Positions 1 to 7,300 are shown, counted from the first letter of the stretch. The stretch: DNA of 23,224 nucleotides from Nosocomiicoccus ampullae (GCF_001696685.1 NZ_MBFG01000008.1:1-23224); one strand, 5' to 3'. Notes: a model not told the origin generated them from the letters alone. Program-made: numbers and translations.

Positions 1-66
1 ATTAAGCTAAAATTAAAAGGCATGTCTCCTGAAGAATTCAGGAAACATACCTTACAATCTGCTTAA
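1..66 (+). CDS. IS3-family transposase, C-terminal fragment (cut by window edge)
   Basis: The first reading frame runs from the window edge to a TAA at 64-66 and encodes a 21-residue tail, with the stretch KLKGMSPEEFRKHTLQSA. This is the typical C-terminus of the IS3-family (IS150/IS3 group) OrfB DDE integrase-transposase, whose last residues usually read like KLKGMSPVEYRKH. The catalytic DDE core lies outside the window, so it is not possible to say whether the element is intact. The stop codon is followed within about 10 bases by what looks like the terminal inverted repeat, as expected for an IS3 right end. Confidence 0.75.
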   Translation: MKLKLKGMSPEEFRKHTLQSA

Positions 67-95
67 TTCCAAAAGTCCAACTTTTGGGTAGCACA
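66..95 (+). mobile_element. Right end of IS3-family element (terminal inverted repeat)
   Basis: Just after the transposase stop is the segment GTCCAACTTTTGGGTAGCACA (75-95 approximately), resembling the IS3-group right inverted repeat, which commonly contains GTCCAACTTTTGGG and ends in CA. The exact end is uncertain (93 or 95) because the left end and the target duplication are not in the window. The whole interval from base 1 to about 95 should be treated as IS sequence. Confidence 0.6.
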
Positions 96-118
96 ACATC
101 TAGGCAGGAGTTTTTATT

Positions 119-139
119 ATGAGAAACGGGTATGAGTAA
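119..139 (+). CDS. Six-codon upstream ORF (possible leader or leftover start)
   Basis: An ATG at 119 with a good Shine-Dalgarno (AGGAG at 106-110, 8 bases away) opens a frame of only six codons, MRNGYE, ending in TAA at 137-139. It lies directly between the IS end and the FAD-protein gene. It may be a translated leader coupled to the downstream gene, or the leftover ribosome-binding site and start of a gene broken by the IS insertion. There is no evidence that the peptide has a function. Confidence 0.2.
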   Translation: MRNGYE

Positions 140-165
140 TGAAACAGTTAGAAATGAGGTTGTAT

Positions 166-1566
166 ATGAAAATCGCAATTGTCGGTGCAGGCATGGCCGG
201 CATCGGAACACTTCGCTACTATATTGACCATATCGATAATCCTGATATGGAAATTTATATATTCGATGATTCAAATGCTGCAGGGACTGGATATCCATTC
301 GGTCCAGATGATGACGCACTGCTACTCAATCAGCGACTAAAAAAGATGACACTCGCACCGTGGGATGATAAAAAAGAATACGTCAAATATTTAAAGAAAC
401 ATGATCCGGACTTATTACAGCATGAATTTATTACGCGACCAGAATTTGGTGAGTATTCTAAAGACGTATTTTTAGATTACATAAAAGATAGCCGAGTGAC
501 GTTCGTACCGACAGTCGTCGATGATATCGATGTAATAGAAAAGACGTATATCATACATGCAGATGAAAAATACGAAGTCGATATCGTACACTTATGTATC
601 GGTCAGTTACCTCAAACGGATATTTATAATTTAAAAGAAATTGAAAAATATATTAGTACACCGTTTCCGATAGAACGCAATAGTGACGTGTTATTAAACG
701 CGAAATCTGTCGGAGTGATTGGGACAAACTTAACGTCACTCGATATTATTATGTATTTACATCACAATAACTATAAAAACGATATTTTAGTGACGTCACG
801 AAGTGGCACAGTGCCCTTCATTAGAGGAAATGAAGCGGAAGTCGATATCGACGTAGAAGCGCTAAAACAAAATAGAGACATCACGATTCAAACAATCGTC
901 GATATATTTAAAGAAGAAACGAAGAAGCAAGGTATAGATTTTCATCTTTTAACAGAGCTCAATGACATGCCGGTCCTCGATTCTCTCACATATCAACTCG
1001 AACATTTAGATACGCTCGGTGTAGTTCAACAAATCGCTGAAGCAATGTCAGAAGTACTTCGAGAAGTGTGGAATCATTTGTCCATAGAGGATAAAAAGTA
1101 CTACATTAAGCATATAAAAGGGACGCACGGCCAATTAACGGGACCATTTCCGAAAATGACAGCTGAAAAAATCGTAGAACTAATTGAAGCAGGACAATTA
1201 ACTTACGTATCGGGAGTAAAAGATATTAGTTATGATGACGAGTTTGTTATCAACTCTGAAGATGGTAGTTATTCAGCAGACGTTATGGTGAGTGCGGTCG
1301 GTCCAAACTTAAGTGGCGAAAATTTAGCCGATGAAAACAACGCTTCACCTTTAGTGAAGACGCTTATTGAAAAGGGAATTCTACAAGTCGACGAGCTTGG
1401 CGGTATAAAGATTACATACCCCGAGTTTTCGGTAATCTCTAAAGCTGGTGTGTTAGATACTATGAAATTATATGGGAACTTAGTATCTACAACACACATC
1501 AATAACTCTGGTGTGAACTTAATATTAAAGAAAATACCGCATTCGATTGACAAAATTATCCAATGA
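166..1566 (+). CDS. FAD/NAD(P)-binding protein (FAD_NAD_binding_9-like)
   Basis: A 466-residue soluble flavoprotein-like oxidoreductase of unknown substrate. From the chosen ATG the protein opens with MKIAIVGAGMAGIGTLRYY, a beta-strand followed by a GxGxxG dinucleotide-binding loop at residues 7-12. A second nucleotide-binding-like segment (VGVIGTNLTSLDII) lies in the middle and a typical late flavoprotein motif (DVMVSAVGPNLSG) near the C-terminus. This organisation resembles the family of FAD-NAD(P)-binding proteins annotated as hypothetical in staphylococci. The start at 166 is preferred over the upstream in-frame ATG at 139 because GAGG at 156-159 is 6 bases away and the fold begins immediately. 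The gene stands alone between an IS end and the thiamine operon. No substrate can be read from the sequence. Confidence 0.8.
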   Translation: MKIAIVGAGMAGIGTLRYYIDHIDNPDMEIYIFDDSNAAGTGYPFGPDDDALLLNQRLKKMTLAPWDDKKEYVKYLKKHDPDLLQHEFITRPEFGEYSKDVFLDYIKDSRVTFVPTVVDDIDVIEKTYIIHADEKYEVDIVHLCIGQLPQTDIYNLKEIEKYISTPFPIERNSDVLLNAKSVGVIGTNLTSLDIIMYLHHNNYKNDILVTSRSGTVPFIRGNEAEVDIDVEALKQNRDITIQTIVDIFKEETKKQGIDFHLLTELNDMPVLDSLTYQLEHLDTLGVVQQIAEAMSEVLREVWNHLSIEDKKYYIKHIKGTHGQLTGPFPKMTAEKIVELIEAGQLTYVSGVKDISYDDEFVINSEDGSYSADVMVSAVGPNLSGENLADENNASPLVKTLIEKGILQVDELGGIKITYPEFSVISKAGVLDTMKLYGNLVSTTHINNSGVNLILKKIPHSIDKIIQ

Positions 1567-1579
1567 ATGACGACTGATG

Positions 1580-1588
1580 TGTTATACT
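1580..1588 (+). promoter_or_regulatory. Extended -10 promoter of the thiamine operon
   Basis: TGTTATACT at 1580-1588 fits an extended -10 element (TGn followed by TATACT). No good -35 is seen at the usual spacing, as is common for extended -10 promoters. A start near 1595 would place the TPP aptamer (from 1605) at the 5' end of the transcript. Confidence 0.5.
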
Positions 1589-1604
1589 AAAGAAAATAAT
1601 ATAG

Positions 1605-1684
1605 ACATTTCGGGGTGCTACTTTTGTGGCTGAGATTATACCCATTGAACCTGTACAGATAATGCTGGCGTAGGTAACAAATGT
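1605..1684 (+). promoter_or_regulatory. TPP riboswitch aptamer (THI element)
   Basis: The conserved thi-box pieces appear in order: GGGGTGC (1612-1618), CTGAGA (1630-1635), ACCC (1640-1643), GAACCTG (1648-1653), and AATGCTGGCGTAGG (1661-1674). P1 can form between ACATTT (1605-1610) and AAATGT (1679-1684), and P2 between GGGGT (1612-1616) and ACCC. It lies directly upstream of thiM-thiE-thiD, so thiamine pyrophosphate is expected to switch the salvage operon off. In the ligand-free state, bases 1608-1619 (P1/P2 5' strand) can instead pair over 12 bases, with one G-U, with 1699-1710, which is the 5' arm of the terminator. This would be an antiterminator built from the aptamer itself. Confidence 0.95.
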
Positions 1685-1698
1685 TTAGGGCTTCTTTG

Positions 1699-1740
1699 AG
1701 CACTCCGAAATTATGAAAATAATTAAGGAGTGCTTTTTTT
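1699..1740 (+). terminator. Riboswitch-controlled intrinsic terminator overlapping the thiM start
   Basis: AGCACTCC (1699-1706) pairs perfectly with GGAGTGCT (1727-1734), followed by a run of T (1735-1740). The 3' arm contains the GGAG of the thiM Shine-Dalgarno and the T-run contains the likely TTG start at 1739. The hairpin would therefore stop transcription right at the start codon and also hide the ribosome-binding site on any read-through transcript. Confidence 0.85.
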
Positions 1741-2545
1741 GTTTGATTTTAAACCGGGGTTTCCGCTTCAATCGAGCCCGCTCGTGAACTGTATTACGAA
1801 TCAGATTTCTATCGAAATGATCGCGAACAGTTTACTCTATGTCGGTGCAAAACCGATTATGGCGGCTCATATCGAAGAACAAGATGAAGTGATTCAAGCT
1901 GTAGATGCGTTGTTTATTAACTTAGCGCGTTTACCATACAATGAAGCGAAGCATTTGTTACATGCAGCGACACGTGCGAATTCTCATAAAAAGCCAGTCG
2001 TTGTTGATTTAGTCGGATACGGCGTCAGTCAGTTTAGAAATAGTATCGGTGACGCACTCGTTGATCTTAAGCCGGCAGTAGTTAAAGGCAATATGTCTGA
2101 AATGCGTGCATTTTGTAAACTGAAGAGCCATGGCCGAGGGGTAGATGCTGGTGAAGAGGATACGAAAGCGGACCGTTTAGAGGAATTAATCGACGCGTTA
2201 AAAGATAAAACACTAGAGCATGAAAACACAGTCTTCTTAGCGACAGGTCCAGTCGATATTATCGTCAGTAAAGATCATGTAGTGAAACTATCGAATGGCG
2301 TTGAATATAACGGTCAATTTACTGGAACTGGAGATACTGTCGGTGCATTAGTTGCTGCGAATTTAGGTAGTGGTCTTCATCCTGTAGACGCATGTATTAA
2401 CGGAGTCAGTTATTTTAACATTTGCGGTGAAGTCGCAGCAGAGAAAAGTCGTGGTCTTAACGAATTTAGATTTCATTTATTAAACGAGTTATCTCTATTA
2501 AAAGATACAGATTGGACGAAAGAAGTTAAAGGAGAATACGTATGA
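1739..2545 (+). CDS. thiM: Hydroxyethylthiazole kinase ThiM
   Basis: Phosphorylates 4-methyl-5-(2-hydroxyethyl)thiazole with ATP in thiamine salvage (cytoplasm). The 268-residue protein matches ThiM in order: SPLVNCITNQ near residues 14-23, the AKPIMA segment, a region aligned with DPVGAGA but reading DLVGYGVSQFRN, VVKGNMSEM, GVDAGE, and FTGTGDTVGALVAA. In that last motif Asp199 stands where the Bacillus enzyme has Cys198, so the sequence looks like the catalytic Asp of the ribokinase superfamily. The TTG at 1739 is preferred as start because AAGGAG (1725-1730) is 8 bases upstream; a GTG at 1730 is in frame but overlaps that site. The stop overlaps the thiE start (ATGA). First gene of the riboswitch-controlled operon. 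Confidence 0.9.
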   Translation: MFDFKPGFPLQSSPLVNCITNQISIEMIANSLLYVGAKPIMAAHIEEQDEVIQAVDALFINLARLPYNEAKHLLHAATRANSHKKPVVVDLVGYGVSQFRNSIGDALVDLKPAVVKGNMSEMRAFCKLKSHGRGVDAGEEDTKADRLEELIDALKDKTLEHENTVFLATGPVDIIVSKDHVVKLSNGVEYNGQFTGTGDTVGALVAANLGSGLHPVDACINGVSYFNICGEVAAEKSRGLNEFRFHLLNELSLLKDTDWTKEVKGEYV

Positions 2546-3174
2546 CATTCGATTTAAGTTTATATTTAGTGACAGGACGCTATGATTATAGCGATGATGA
2601 GTTTTTATCGATCATTGAAGAAGCGTGCAAAAATGGGGTCACAATCGTACAACTACGAGAAAAAGAGTTAACGACAAACGCGTTTTATAATCTCGCCGTT
2701 AAAGTAAAAGAAGTGACGGACAAATATAACGTGCCACTTATTATTAATGACCGTGTAGATATTGCTTTAGCAGTTGACGCTGCGGGGGTTCATATCGGGG
2801 ATGACGAGCTACCTGTACATATTACTCGACAAATTATAGGTGACGATAAAATACTCGGTGTCACTGTAAAAACAACTACTCGAGCGATAGAAGCAGAGAG
2901 AGGTGGCGCAGATTATTTCGGCGTAGGGGCATTCTTTGATACAAACACAAAAGAAACGATTGTTCAGTCGAAAGAAGCGTTAGTCGAGGTCATTCAACAT
3001 ACGAACGTGCCATCTGTTGGGATCGGTGGTCTTAAAGAAGAAAACATAGACGTATTAAAAGACACAGGAGTAAAAGGTGCAGCTATTGTATCTGAAATTA
3101 TGTTAGCAGAAAACGTTGCAGAAAAAGTAAGTGGTTTAAAACAAAAAATAGATTATATTTTGGAGGACAATTAG
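2542..3174 (+). CDS. thiE: Thiamine-phosphate synthase ThiE
   Basis: Joins HMP-pyrophosphate and thiazole phosphate to thiamine phosphate. The 210-residue TIM-barrel protein shows the family landmarks: LYLVTGR at residues 7-13, TIVQLREKE, LIINDRVDIALAVDAAGVHIGDDELP, GADYFGVGAFFDTNTK (normally GPIFPTxTK, but keeping the phosphate-binding T..TK), and VPSVGIGGL near the C-terminus. Two motifs therefore deviate mildly: HIGDDELP instead of HxGQxD, and GAFF instead of GPIF. The start overlaps the thiM stop by four bases, with AAAGGAG just upstream, and the stop abuts the thiD ATG, so the three genes are translationally coupled. Confidence 0.93.
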   Translation: MTFDLSLYLVTGRYDYSDDEFLSIIEEACKNGVTIVQLREKELTTNAFYNLAVKVKEVTDKYNVPLIINDRVDIALAVDAAGVHIGDDELPVHITRQIIGDDKILGVTVKTTTRAIEAERGGADYFGVGAFFDTNTKETIVQSKEALVEVIQHTNVPSVGIGGLKEENIDVLKDTGVKGAAIVSEIMLAENVAEKVSGLKQKIDYILEDN

Positions 3175-3996
3175 ATGATTAACTCAACACCACAAGCAGT
3201 TACAATCGCAGGTTCAGACTCTGGAGGTGGCGCAGGAATTCAAGCAGATTTAAAAACATTTCAAGCGCGTAACGTATTTGGAATGAGCATTGTCGTCGCA
3301 CTCACTGCACAAAACACAAAAGGCGTACAAGACGCGTATTATGTACCGACAGAGTTTATTGATGCACAATTTGATTCTCTCGCAGATGATTTTAAAATCG
3401 GTGCGTGTAAAACAGGTATGCTCGCAAGTGAGGCACATGTAAAATGTGTTGTAGAAAACTTAAAAAGAGTCGATTTTGGACCGTACATATTAGATCCCGT
3501 GATGATAGCAAAAGGTGGTCATAAATTACTCGAAGACGGCGCAATTGACTCAATAAAGTCAGAATTAGTACCACTTGCAACGGTCATTACACCGAACATT
3601 CCAGAAGCGGAAGTGTTAACAGGCTTAACGATTCAATCTGGAGAAGATATGGTTGAAGCGGCGAATTACTTAAAAGCACTAGGGGCAGAAAACGTCATTA
3701 TTAAAGGCGGACACCGTGATGATTCATATGCTGAAGACTTCGTCAGTTTAAAAGATGAAGAGTTTTGGATGCGCGGCACACGTATCGATACAAATCGTAC
3801 ACACGGTACAGGGGATACGTTCGCAGCGTGTATCGCATCTGAACTTGCTAAAGGAAATGATCTAAAAACGTCAATTATTACGGCGAAGAGTTTTATCCAA
3901 AGCGCGATTGAAGAAGGTATCGAAGTTGGTCACGGACATGGTCCCGTAAACCACTGGGCAGAGGTAAAAAATAGTATTGAAATTATCGAAAAATAA
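3175..3996 (+). CDS. thiD: Hydroxymethylpyrimidine/phosphomethylpyrimidine kinase ThiD
   Basis: Two-step kinase that converts HMP to HMP-pyrophosphate, the pyrimidine substrate of ThiE. The 273-residue protein has the classic N-terminus TIAGSDSGGGAGIQADLKTF and the C-terminal ribokinase-superfamily motif RTHGTGDTFAAC, whose Asp214 is the expected catalytic base. Length is normal for the family. The ATG directly follows the thiE stop with GGAGG about 9 bases upstream. It is the last gene of the operon, followed by a hairpin terminator. The operon has ThiM, ThiE and ThiD but no tenA, thiC, thiG or thiS in view, so it looks like salvage rather than de novo synthesis. Confidence 0.95.
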   Translation: MINSTPQAVTIAGSDSGGGAGIQADLKTFQARNVFGMSIVVALTAQNTKGVQDAYYVPTEFIDAQFDSLADDFKIGACKTGMLASEAHVKCVVENLKRVDFGPYILDPVMIAKGGHKLLEDGAIDSIKSELVPLATVITPNIPEAEVLTGLTIQSGEDMVEAANYLKALGAENVIIKGGHRDDSYAEDFVSLKDEEFWMRGTRIDTNRTHGTGDTFAACIASELAKGNDLKTSIITAKSFIQSAIEEGIEVGHGHGPVNHWAEVKNSIEIIEK

Positions 3997-4027
3997 AAAA
4001 AGGGAGTTCCATTCGGAACTCCCTTTG
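3997..4027. terminator. Bidirectional terminator between thiD and csbD
   Basis: AGGGAGTTCC (4001-4010) and GGAACTCCCT (4015-4024) form a perfect 10-bp stem with an ATTC loop. On the minus strand the stem is followed by a run of T (plus-strand A run 3994-4000), so it is stronger for csbD. On the plus strand only a short TTTG follows. It serves convergent genes. Confidence 0.85.
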
Positions 4028-4035
4028 TCATGCGA

Positions 4036-4221
4036 TTATTCGCCTAATTTACCAAGTTTGTCTTTTGCCTTTTCAGATGCGTTATCAATTGAATCTTTCG
4101 CTTTACCAGCAGCTTGATCTGCTTTACCTTCGAATTCTTTACTCTTATCGTTTAACGCTTTACCAGCTGTTTCTTTTGCTTTACCTTTTAATTGATCTAC
4201 TTTACCTTCAAATTTACTCAT
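4036..4221 (-). CDS. csbD: CsbD-family stress protein
   Basis: A 61-residue, highly charged, Lys/Ala/Glu-rich helical protein without hydrophobic segments. It is made of two imperfect repeats (FEGKVDQLKGKAKE and FEGKADQAAGKAKD), the hallmark of the CsbD family of general-stress proteins. Biochemical function is unknown; family members are strongly induced by SigB. A SigB-type promoter lies directly upstream (4258-4282). The ribosome-binding site AAAGGT lies 9 bases before the ATG. It sits downstream of tcyP on the same strand with no terminator visible between them, so read-through from tcyP is possible as well. Confidence 0.9.
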   Translation of the reverse strand: MSKFEGKVDQLKGKAKETAGKALNDKSKEFEGKADQAAGKAKDSIDNASEKAKDKLGKLGE

Positions 4222-4257
4222 TCATATCATACCTTTCATTTTTGAAGTACTAGATAT

Positions 4258-4282
4258 ATACCCGGTCTATATGTTTTAAAAC
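4258..4282 (-). promoter_or_regulatory. SigB-type promoter of csbD
   Basis: On the minus strand, GTTTTA (plus 4277-4282) is followed after 13 bases by GGGTAT (plus 4258-4263). This fits the SigB consensus GTTTAA-N12-15-GGGTAT, with a perfect -10. The expected start near 4250 leaves a roughly 30-base leader with the csbD ribosome-binding site. The -35 sits in a 12-base palindrome (4272-4283). Confidence 0.8.
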
Positions 4283-4299
4283 ATCGAACCGTAAAAAAG

Positions 4300-5694
4300 T
4301 TAGATATTTGAAGTTGTAAGTTCATCGTAAGACATATTATCGTAAGTGTCTTTATCTAATGTACCGTCAGTTTTTGCTGTTACAGTACCTGCGACCATAG
4401 AGTCACTAACGTTTAATGCTGTACGTCCCATATCGATTAACGGCTCAACAGAAATTAATACTGCTGCGAGTGCGACTGGTAAGTTCATCGTACTTAAAAC
4501 GATAATGGCAGCAAACGTCGCACCGCCTCCTACACCAGCGATACCAAGGCTTGTAACTACGATAACGACGATTAACGTGAGTATAAACTGTAAGTCAACA
4601 TTCACTCCAGCAACTGGTGCAACCATTATCGCAAGCATTGATGGGTAAATTCCTGCACATCCATTTTGTCCAATCGATAATCCGAAACTTGCAGAGAAGT
4701 TTGCAACACTTGACGGAACACCGAGACGTGTCGTTTGAGTTTGAATATTTAACGGTAACGCACCTGCACTTGAACGTGACGTAAATGCGAATAGTAACAC
4801 TTCAGCCGTCTTTTTAACGTAAGTGATTGGGTTTAATCCTGTAAATGCAATAATAATTAAATGAACGATAAACATCGCAATGAGTGCAACGTAAGATGCC
4901 ACGACGAATAAGCTTAAATCAACTAAAGCTCTAAAGTCACTTGTTGCAACAGTATTTGCCATAATTGCTAAAATTCCGTATGGCGTTAAGCGTAAAATAA
5001 TTTTAACGAGTTCCATGACGAAATCGTTGAGGATTAAAATCCCCTCTGATAATTTGTTTGCACGTACTTCATCGTGTTTTTTAAACTTTAATAAACTATA
5101 TCCGAGTAGTGCTGTGAAAATTACGACCGCAATTGTCGAAGCACCACGCTGACCTGTAAAGTCTAAAAATGGATTTGCTGGAATCAGTTGTGTAATTTGT
5201 TCTGGTAACGTTAACCCTTCAATTTCTGAAGCTGTAGATTCAATATCTAAACTACGTGCGTTTTCAGCTTCCCCTAAATTAATACTTGAAGCGTCTAAGT
5301 TAAATGCGATAGCTGTCGTAATACCAATTACCGCAGAAATTGCAACGGTAATGAGTAAAATCGAAATCGCCTTAACTGCAGACTTTAAAAATTTCTCTCT
5401 AACTTCTAATTTCGCAAATGCACTTAAGATTGATACGAAGATCAGTGGAATAACGATCATACGTAGTAATCGAATGAAGCCATTTCCGATGAGGCCCATC
5501 CAACCTGTCGTTTGAGTCGTAACGTATGAATCAGCACCATATAGAAGCTGAAGAATTCCTCCGAATACTAAACCAATACCGAGTGCGATTAATACGCGGT
5601 ATGAAAATTTAATATGTTTTTTTTGCATGAAAAAAACTCCAACAAGGAGCGCAAAAAATACAACTAGATTTATAATAATAAATGTAGCGTCCAT
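4300..5694 (-). CDS. tcyP: L-cystine/dicarboxylate-type symporter TcyP
   Basis: A 464-residue multi-pass membrane transporter of the sodium:dicarboxylate symporter (DAACS) family, most like the L-cystine importer TcyP of Bacillus and staphylococci. N-terminal hydrophobic segments are followed by RLLRMIVIPLIFVSILSAF, the serine-rich re-entrant loop SRSSAGALPLNIQTQ, the segment NFSASFGLSIGQNGCAG, and a final transport-domain helix PLIDMGRTALNVSDSMVA. These are the conserved HP1, TM7 and TM8 landmarks. The start at 5694 (MDATFIII) is chosen over two upstream Met codons because AAGAAGG lies 9 bases before it and the length then matches the family. The substrate is inferred from family similarity only. 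Confidence 0.85.
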   Translation of the reverse strand: MDATFIIINLVVFFALLVGVFFMQKKHIKFSYRVLIALGIGLVFGGILQLLYGADSYVTTQTTGWMGLIGNGFIRLLRMIVIPLIFVSILSAFAKLEVREKFLKSAVKAISILLITVAISAVIGITTAIAFNLDASSINLGEAENARSLDIESTASEIEGLTLPEQITQLIPANPFLDFTGQRGASTIAVVIFTALLGYSLLKFKKHDEVRANKLSEGILILNDFVMELVKIILRLTPYGILAIMANTVATSDFRALVDLSLFVVASYVALIAMFIVHLIIIAFTGLNPITYVKKTAEVLLFAFTSRSSAGALPLNIQTQTTRLGVPSSVANFSASFGLSIGQNGCAGIYPSMLAIMVAPVAGVNVDLQFILTLIVVIVVTSLGIAGVGGGATFAAIIVLSTMNLPVALAAVLISVEPLIDMGRTALNVSDSMVAGTVTAKTDGTLDKDTYDNMSYDELTTSNI

Positions 5695-5727
5695 GAATAA
5701 CATCCTTCTTAAAATTTTGATAAATCG

Positions 5728-5756
5728 ATTATAGGACATTTTTAATTCCTAGTAAA
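5728..5756 (-). promoter_or_regulatory. SigA promoter of tcyP
   Basis: On the minus strand, TTTACT (plus 5751-5756), 17 bases, TATAAT (plus 5728-5733). The -10 is perfect and the -35 matches 4 of 6. The start would be near 5721, giving a short leader with the AAGAAGG ribosome-binding site. The spacer holds AGGAATTA, faintly like CymR sites. Confidence 0.6.
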
Positions 5757-5816
5757 TAGATATGTTTTGAATTAATAAAATATTTTTTGGGTATAGTATA
5801 AAAATGGAGTGATGAT

Positions 5817-7268
5817 ATGAATATATTTTTAACTTTAAATAAAAGTTATATAGATGGAAAATTTGTTGAAGGCGACAGTGGAGAAGTATTTCAGTCGTTA
5901 AACCCGTTTGACGACTCGTTGGTTGCAGAAATTCCGCTCGCGAGTTTAGAGCAAACGAACAAGGCATTTGAAGTTGCGGATAACAGTGAATGGAAACACA
6001 ATCCGAAACAACGTAAGAAAGTACTTAAAAATCTTATCAAACTATTTATACAGCATAGAAAAAATATCGTAGACGTTTTAATTAAAGAAGGTGGAAGTAC
6101 GTTTGTTAAAGCAAATGCTGAATACGTTGCGACGATTAATATTTTAAGAGAATCTTTAAAATTAGTAGAAAAAATCGGACATGTTGGAAATCGTTCATCG
6201 CTTATACCTGGTAAGAAAAACTTAATTTACCGCTCACCAAAAGGAGTAGTGTCGTCTGTTGCACCTTTTAACTTCCCCTTACATTTATCGATGCGTACGA
6301 TTGCGCCAGCACTAGCGTTAGGGAATGCGGTCGTCCATAAACCAGACGTTCAAACAGGAATCGTGAGTGGGGCGATACCGGCAGTATTATTAAGAGAAGC
6401 GGGAGTACCGAGTAACGTTTTTCAGATGGTGTTAACTGAACCGAAACTTGTTGGTGAGGTATTTTTTACGCATGAGAAAATTAATGCGATTAGTTTTACA
6501 GGATCGACTGCAGTTGGTAAACACATTCGTAAAGTAACAAACGATAGATTTATATCGACAGCGCTAGAACTTGGCGGGAATAGTCCTTTTATCGTTATGG
6601 ATGATGCGAATTTAGATCATGCAGTACGTGCGTTAATTCCTGGGAAATTTTTACATTCCGGTCAAATATGTATGAGTGTAAATCGAATCATCGTTCATGA
6701 ATCAGTATATGAAGAGTTTATAGATAAATTTAAAGCGGCAACTGAAAATTTAAAAATGAGTGTCGAACACAATAAAGTTGGAATCATCGGTCCGATTATT
6801 AATAAAACACAGCTTGAAAAAACTAAGAAATTTATCGAAATGGCAAAAGAGTCTGGAGAAATGGTCTTAGAAGGCGAAGTGAAAGGTAATTTTGTCACGC
6901 CGTTTATCTTTAAAGATATTAAAAATGATAGCGAGATCGCGCAAACTGAATTATTTAGTCCGATTGGGTTAATTATAAAAGCTAGTTCTAACGATGAAGC
7001 AATTCGTTTTGCAAACGATACAGATTACGGATTATCGGCTGCGATATTTACTGAAGATGTTGAAAAAGGTCAAATGTATGCGGAACAAATAGAAAGTGGT
7101 ATGGTACACGTCAATGAACAAACGGTTCTTGATTTTCCGAATATACCGTTTGGTGGCGTTAAAAATAGTGGTATGGGACGTTACGGGAATCCATATGTGT
7201 TAGAAGATTTTACAGATTTAAAATGGATGAGTACTCAGCGTGGACCATTGCCATATCCGTTTAATTAA
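5817..7268 (+). CDS. Aldehyde dehydrogenase (vanillin/benzaldehyde dehydrogenase-like)
   Basis: A 483-residue NAD(P)-dependent aldehyde dehydrogenase that oxidises an aldehyde to its acid; the exact substrate cannot be told. Visible landmarks are the Rossmann/oxyanion motif APFNFPLHLSMR (Asn152), FTGSTAVGKHI at 228-238, ELGGNSPFIV with the general-base Glu251, and SGQICMSVNRIIV with the catalytic Cys285. Later comes ELFSPIGLI in place of the usual EExFGP. The GQICMSVNR and LIPGKF segments recall the aromatic aldehyde dehydrogenases (YfmT, XylC types) rather than betaine-aldehyde dehydrogenase. TGGAG lies 7 bases before the ATG. The gene is monocistronic, divergent from tcyP, and ends at a strong terminator. 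Confidence 0.88.
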   Translation: MNIFLTLNKSYIDGKFVEGDSGEVFQSLNPFDDSLVAEIPLASLEQTNKAFEVADNSEWKHNPKQRKKVLKNLIKLFIQHRKNIVDVLIKEGGSTFVKANAEYVATINILRESLKLVEKIGHVGNRSSLIPGKKNLIYRSPKGVVSSVAPFNFPLHLSMRTIAPALALGNAVVHKPDVQTGIVSGAIPAVLLREAGVPSNVFQMVLTEPKLVGEVFFTHEKINAISFTGSTAVGKHIRKVTNDRFISTALELGGNSPFIVMDDANLDHAVRALIPGKFLHSGQICMSVNRIIVHESVYEEFIDKFKAATENLKMSVEHNKVGIIGPIINKTQLEKTKKFIEMAKESGEMVLEGEVKGNFVTPFIFKDIKNDSEIAQTELFSPIGLIIKASSNDEAIRFANDTDYGLSAAIFTEDVEKGQMYAEQIESGMVHVNEQTVLDFPNIPFGGVKNSGMGRYGNPYVLEDFTDLKWMSTQRGPLPYPFN

Positions 7269-7271
7269 AAG

Positions 7272-7300
7272 AAGACTGCAGCAGAGCTGCAGTCTTTTTT
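7272..7300. terminator. Bidirectional terminator after the aldehyde dehydrogenase
   Basis: AAGACTGCAGC (7272-7282), loop AGA, GCTGCAGTCTT (7286-7296), then T-run to 7300. It is an 11-bp perfect stem. The same hairpin ends the convergent minus-strand gene, whose stop is at 7299-7301. Confidence 0.9.

Noticed and set aside
139..165. Nine-codon extension of the flavoprotein from the ATG at 139
   Set aside because: The Rossmann fold begins right at the ATG at 166, which has a better-spaced GAGG; the earlier ATG has only a weak site.
4272..4283. 12-base palindrome TGTTTTAAAACA as a repressor operator
   Set aside because: It is explained by the SigB -35 region plus A/T-rich context; no matching regulator site is known to me.
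5764..5794. SigB promoter (GTTTTG ... GGGTAT) in front of the aldehyde dehydrogenase
   Set aside because: The spacer is 19 bases, outside the usual 12-15, and A/T-rich sequence here gives several equally poor SigA alternatives, so no promoter was assigned.
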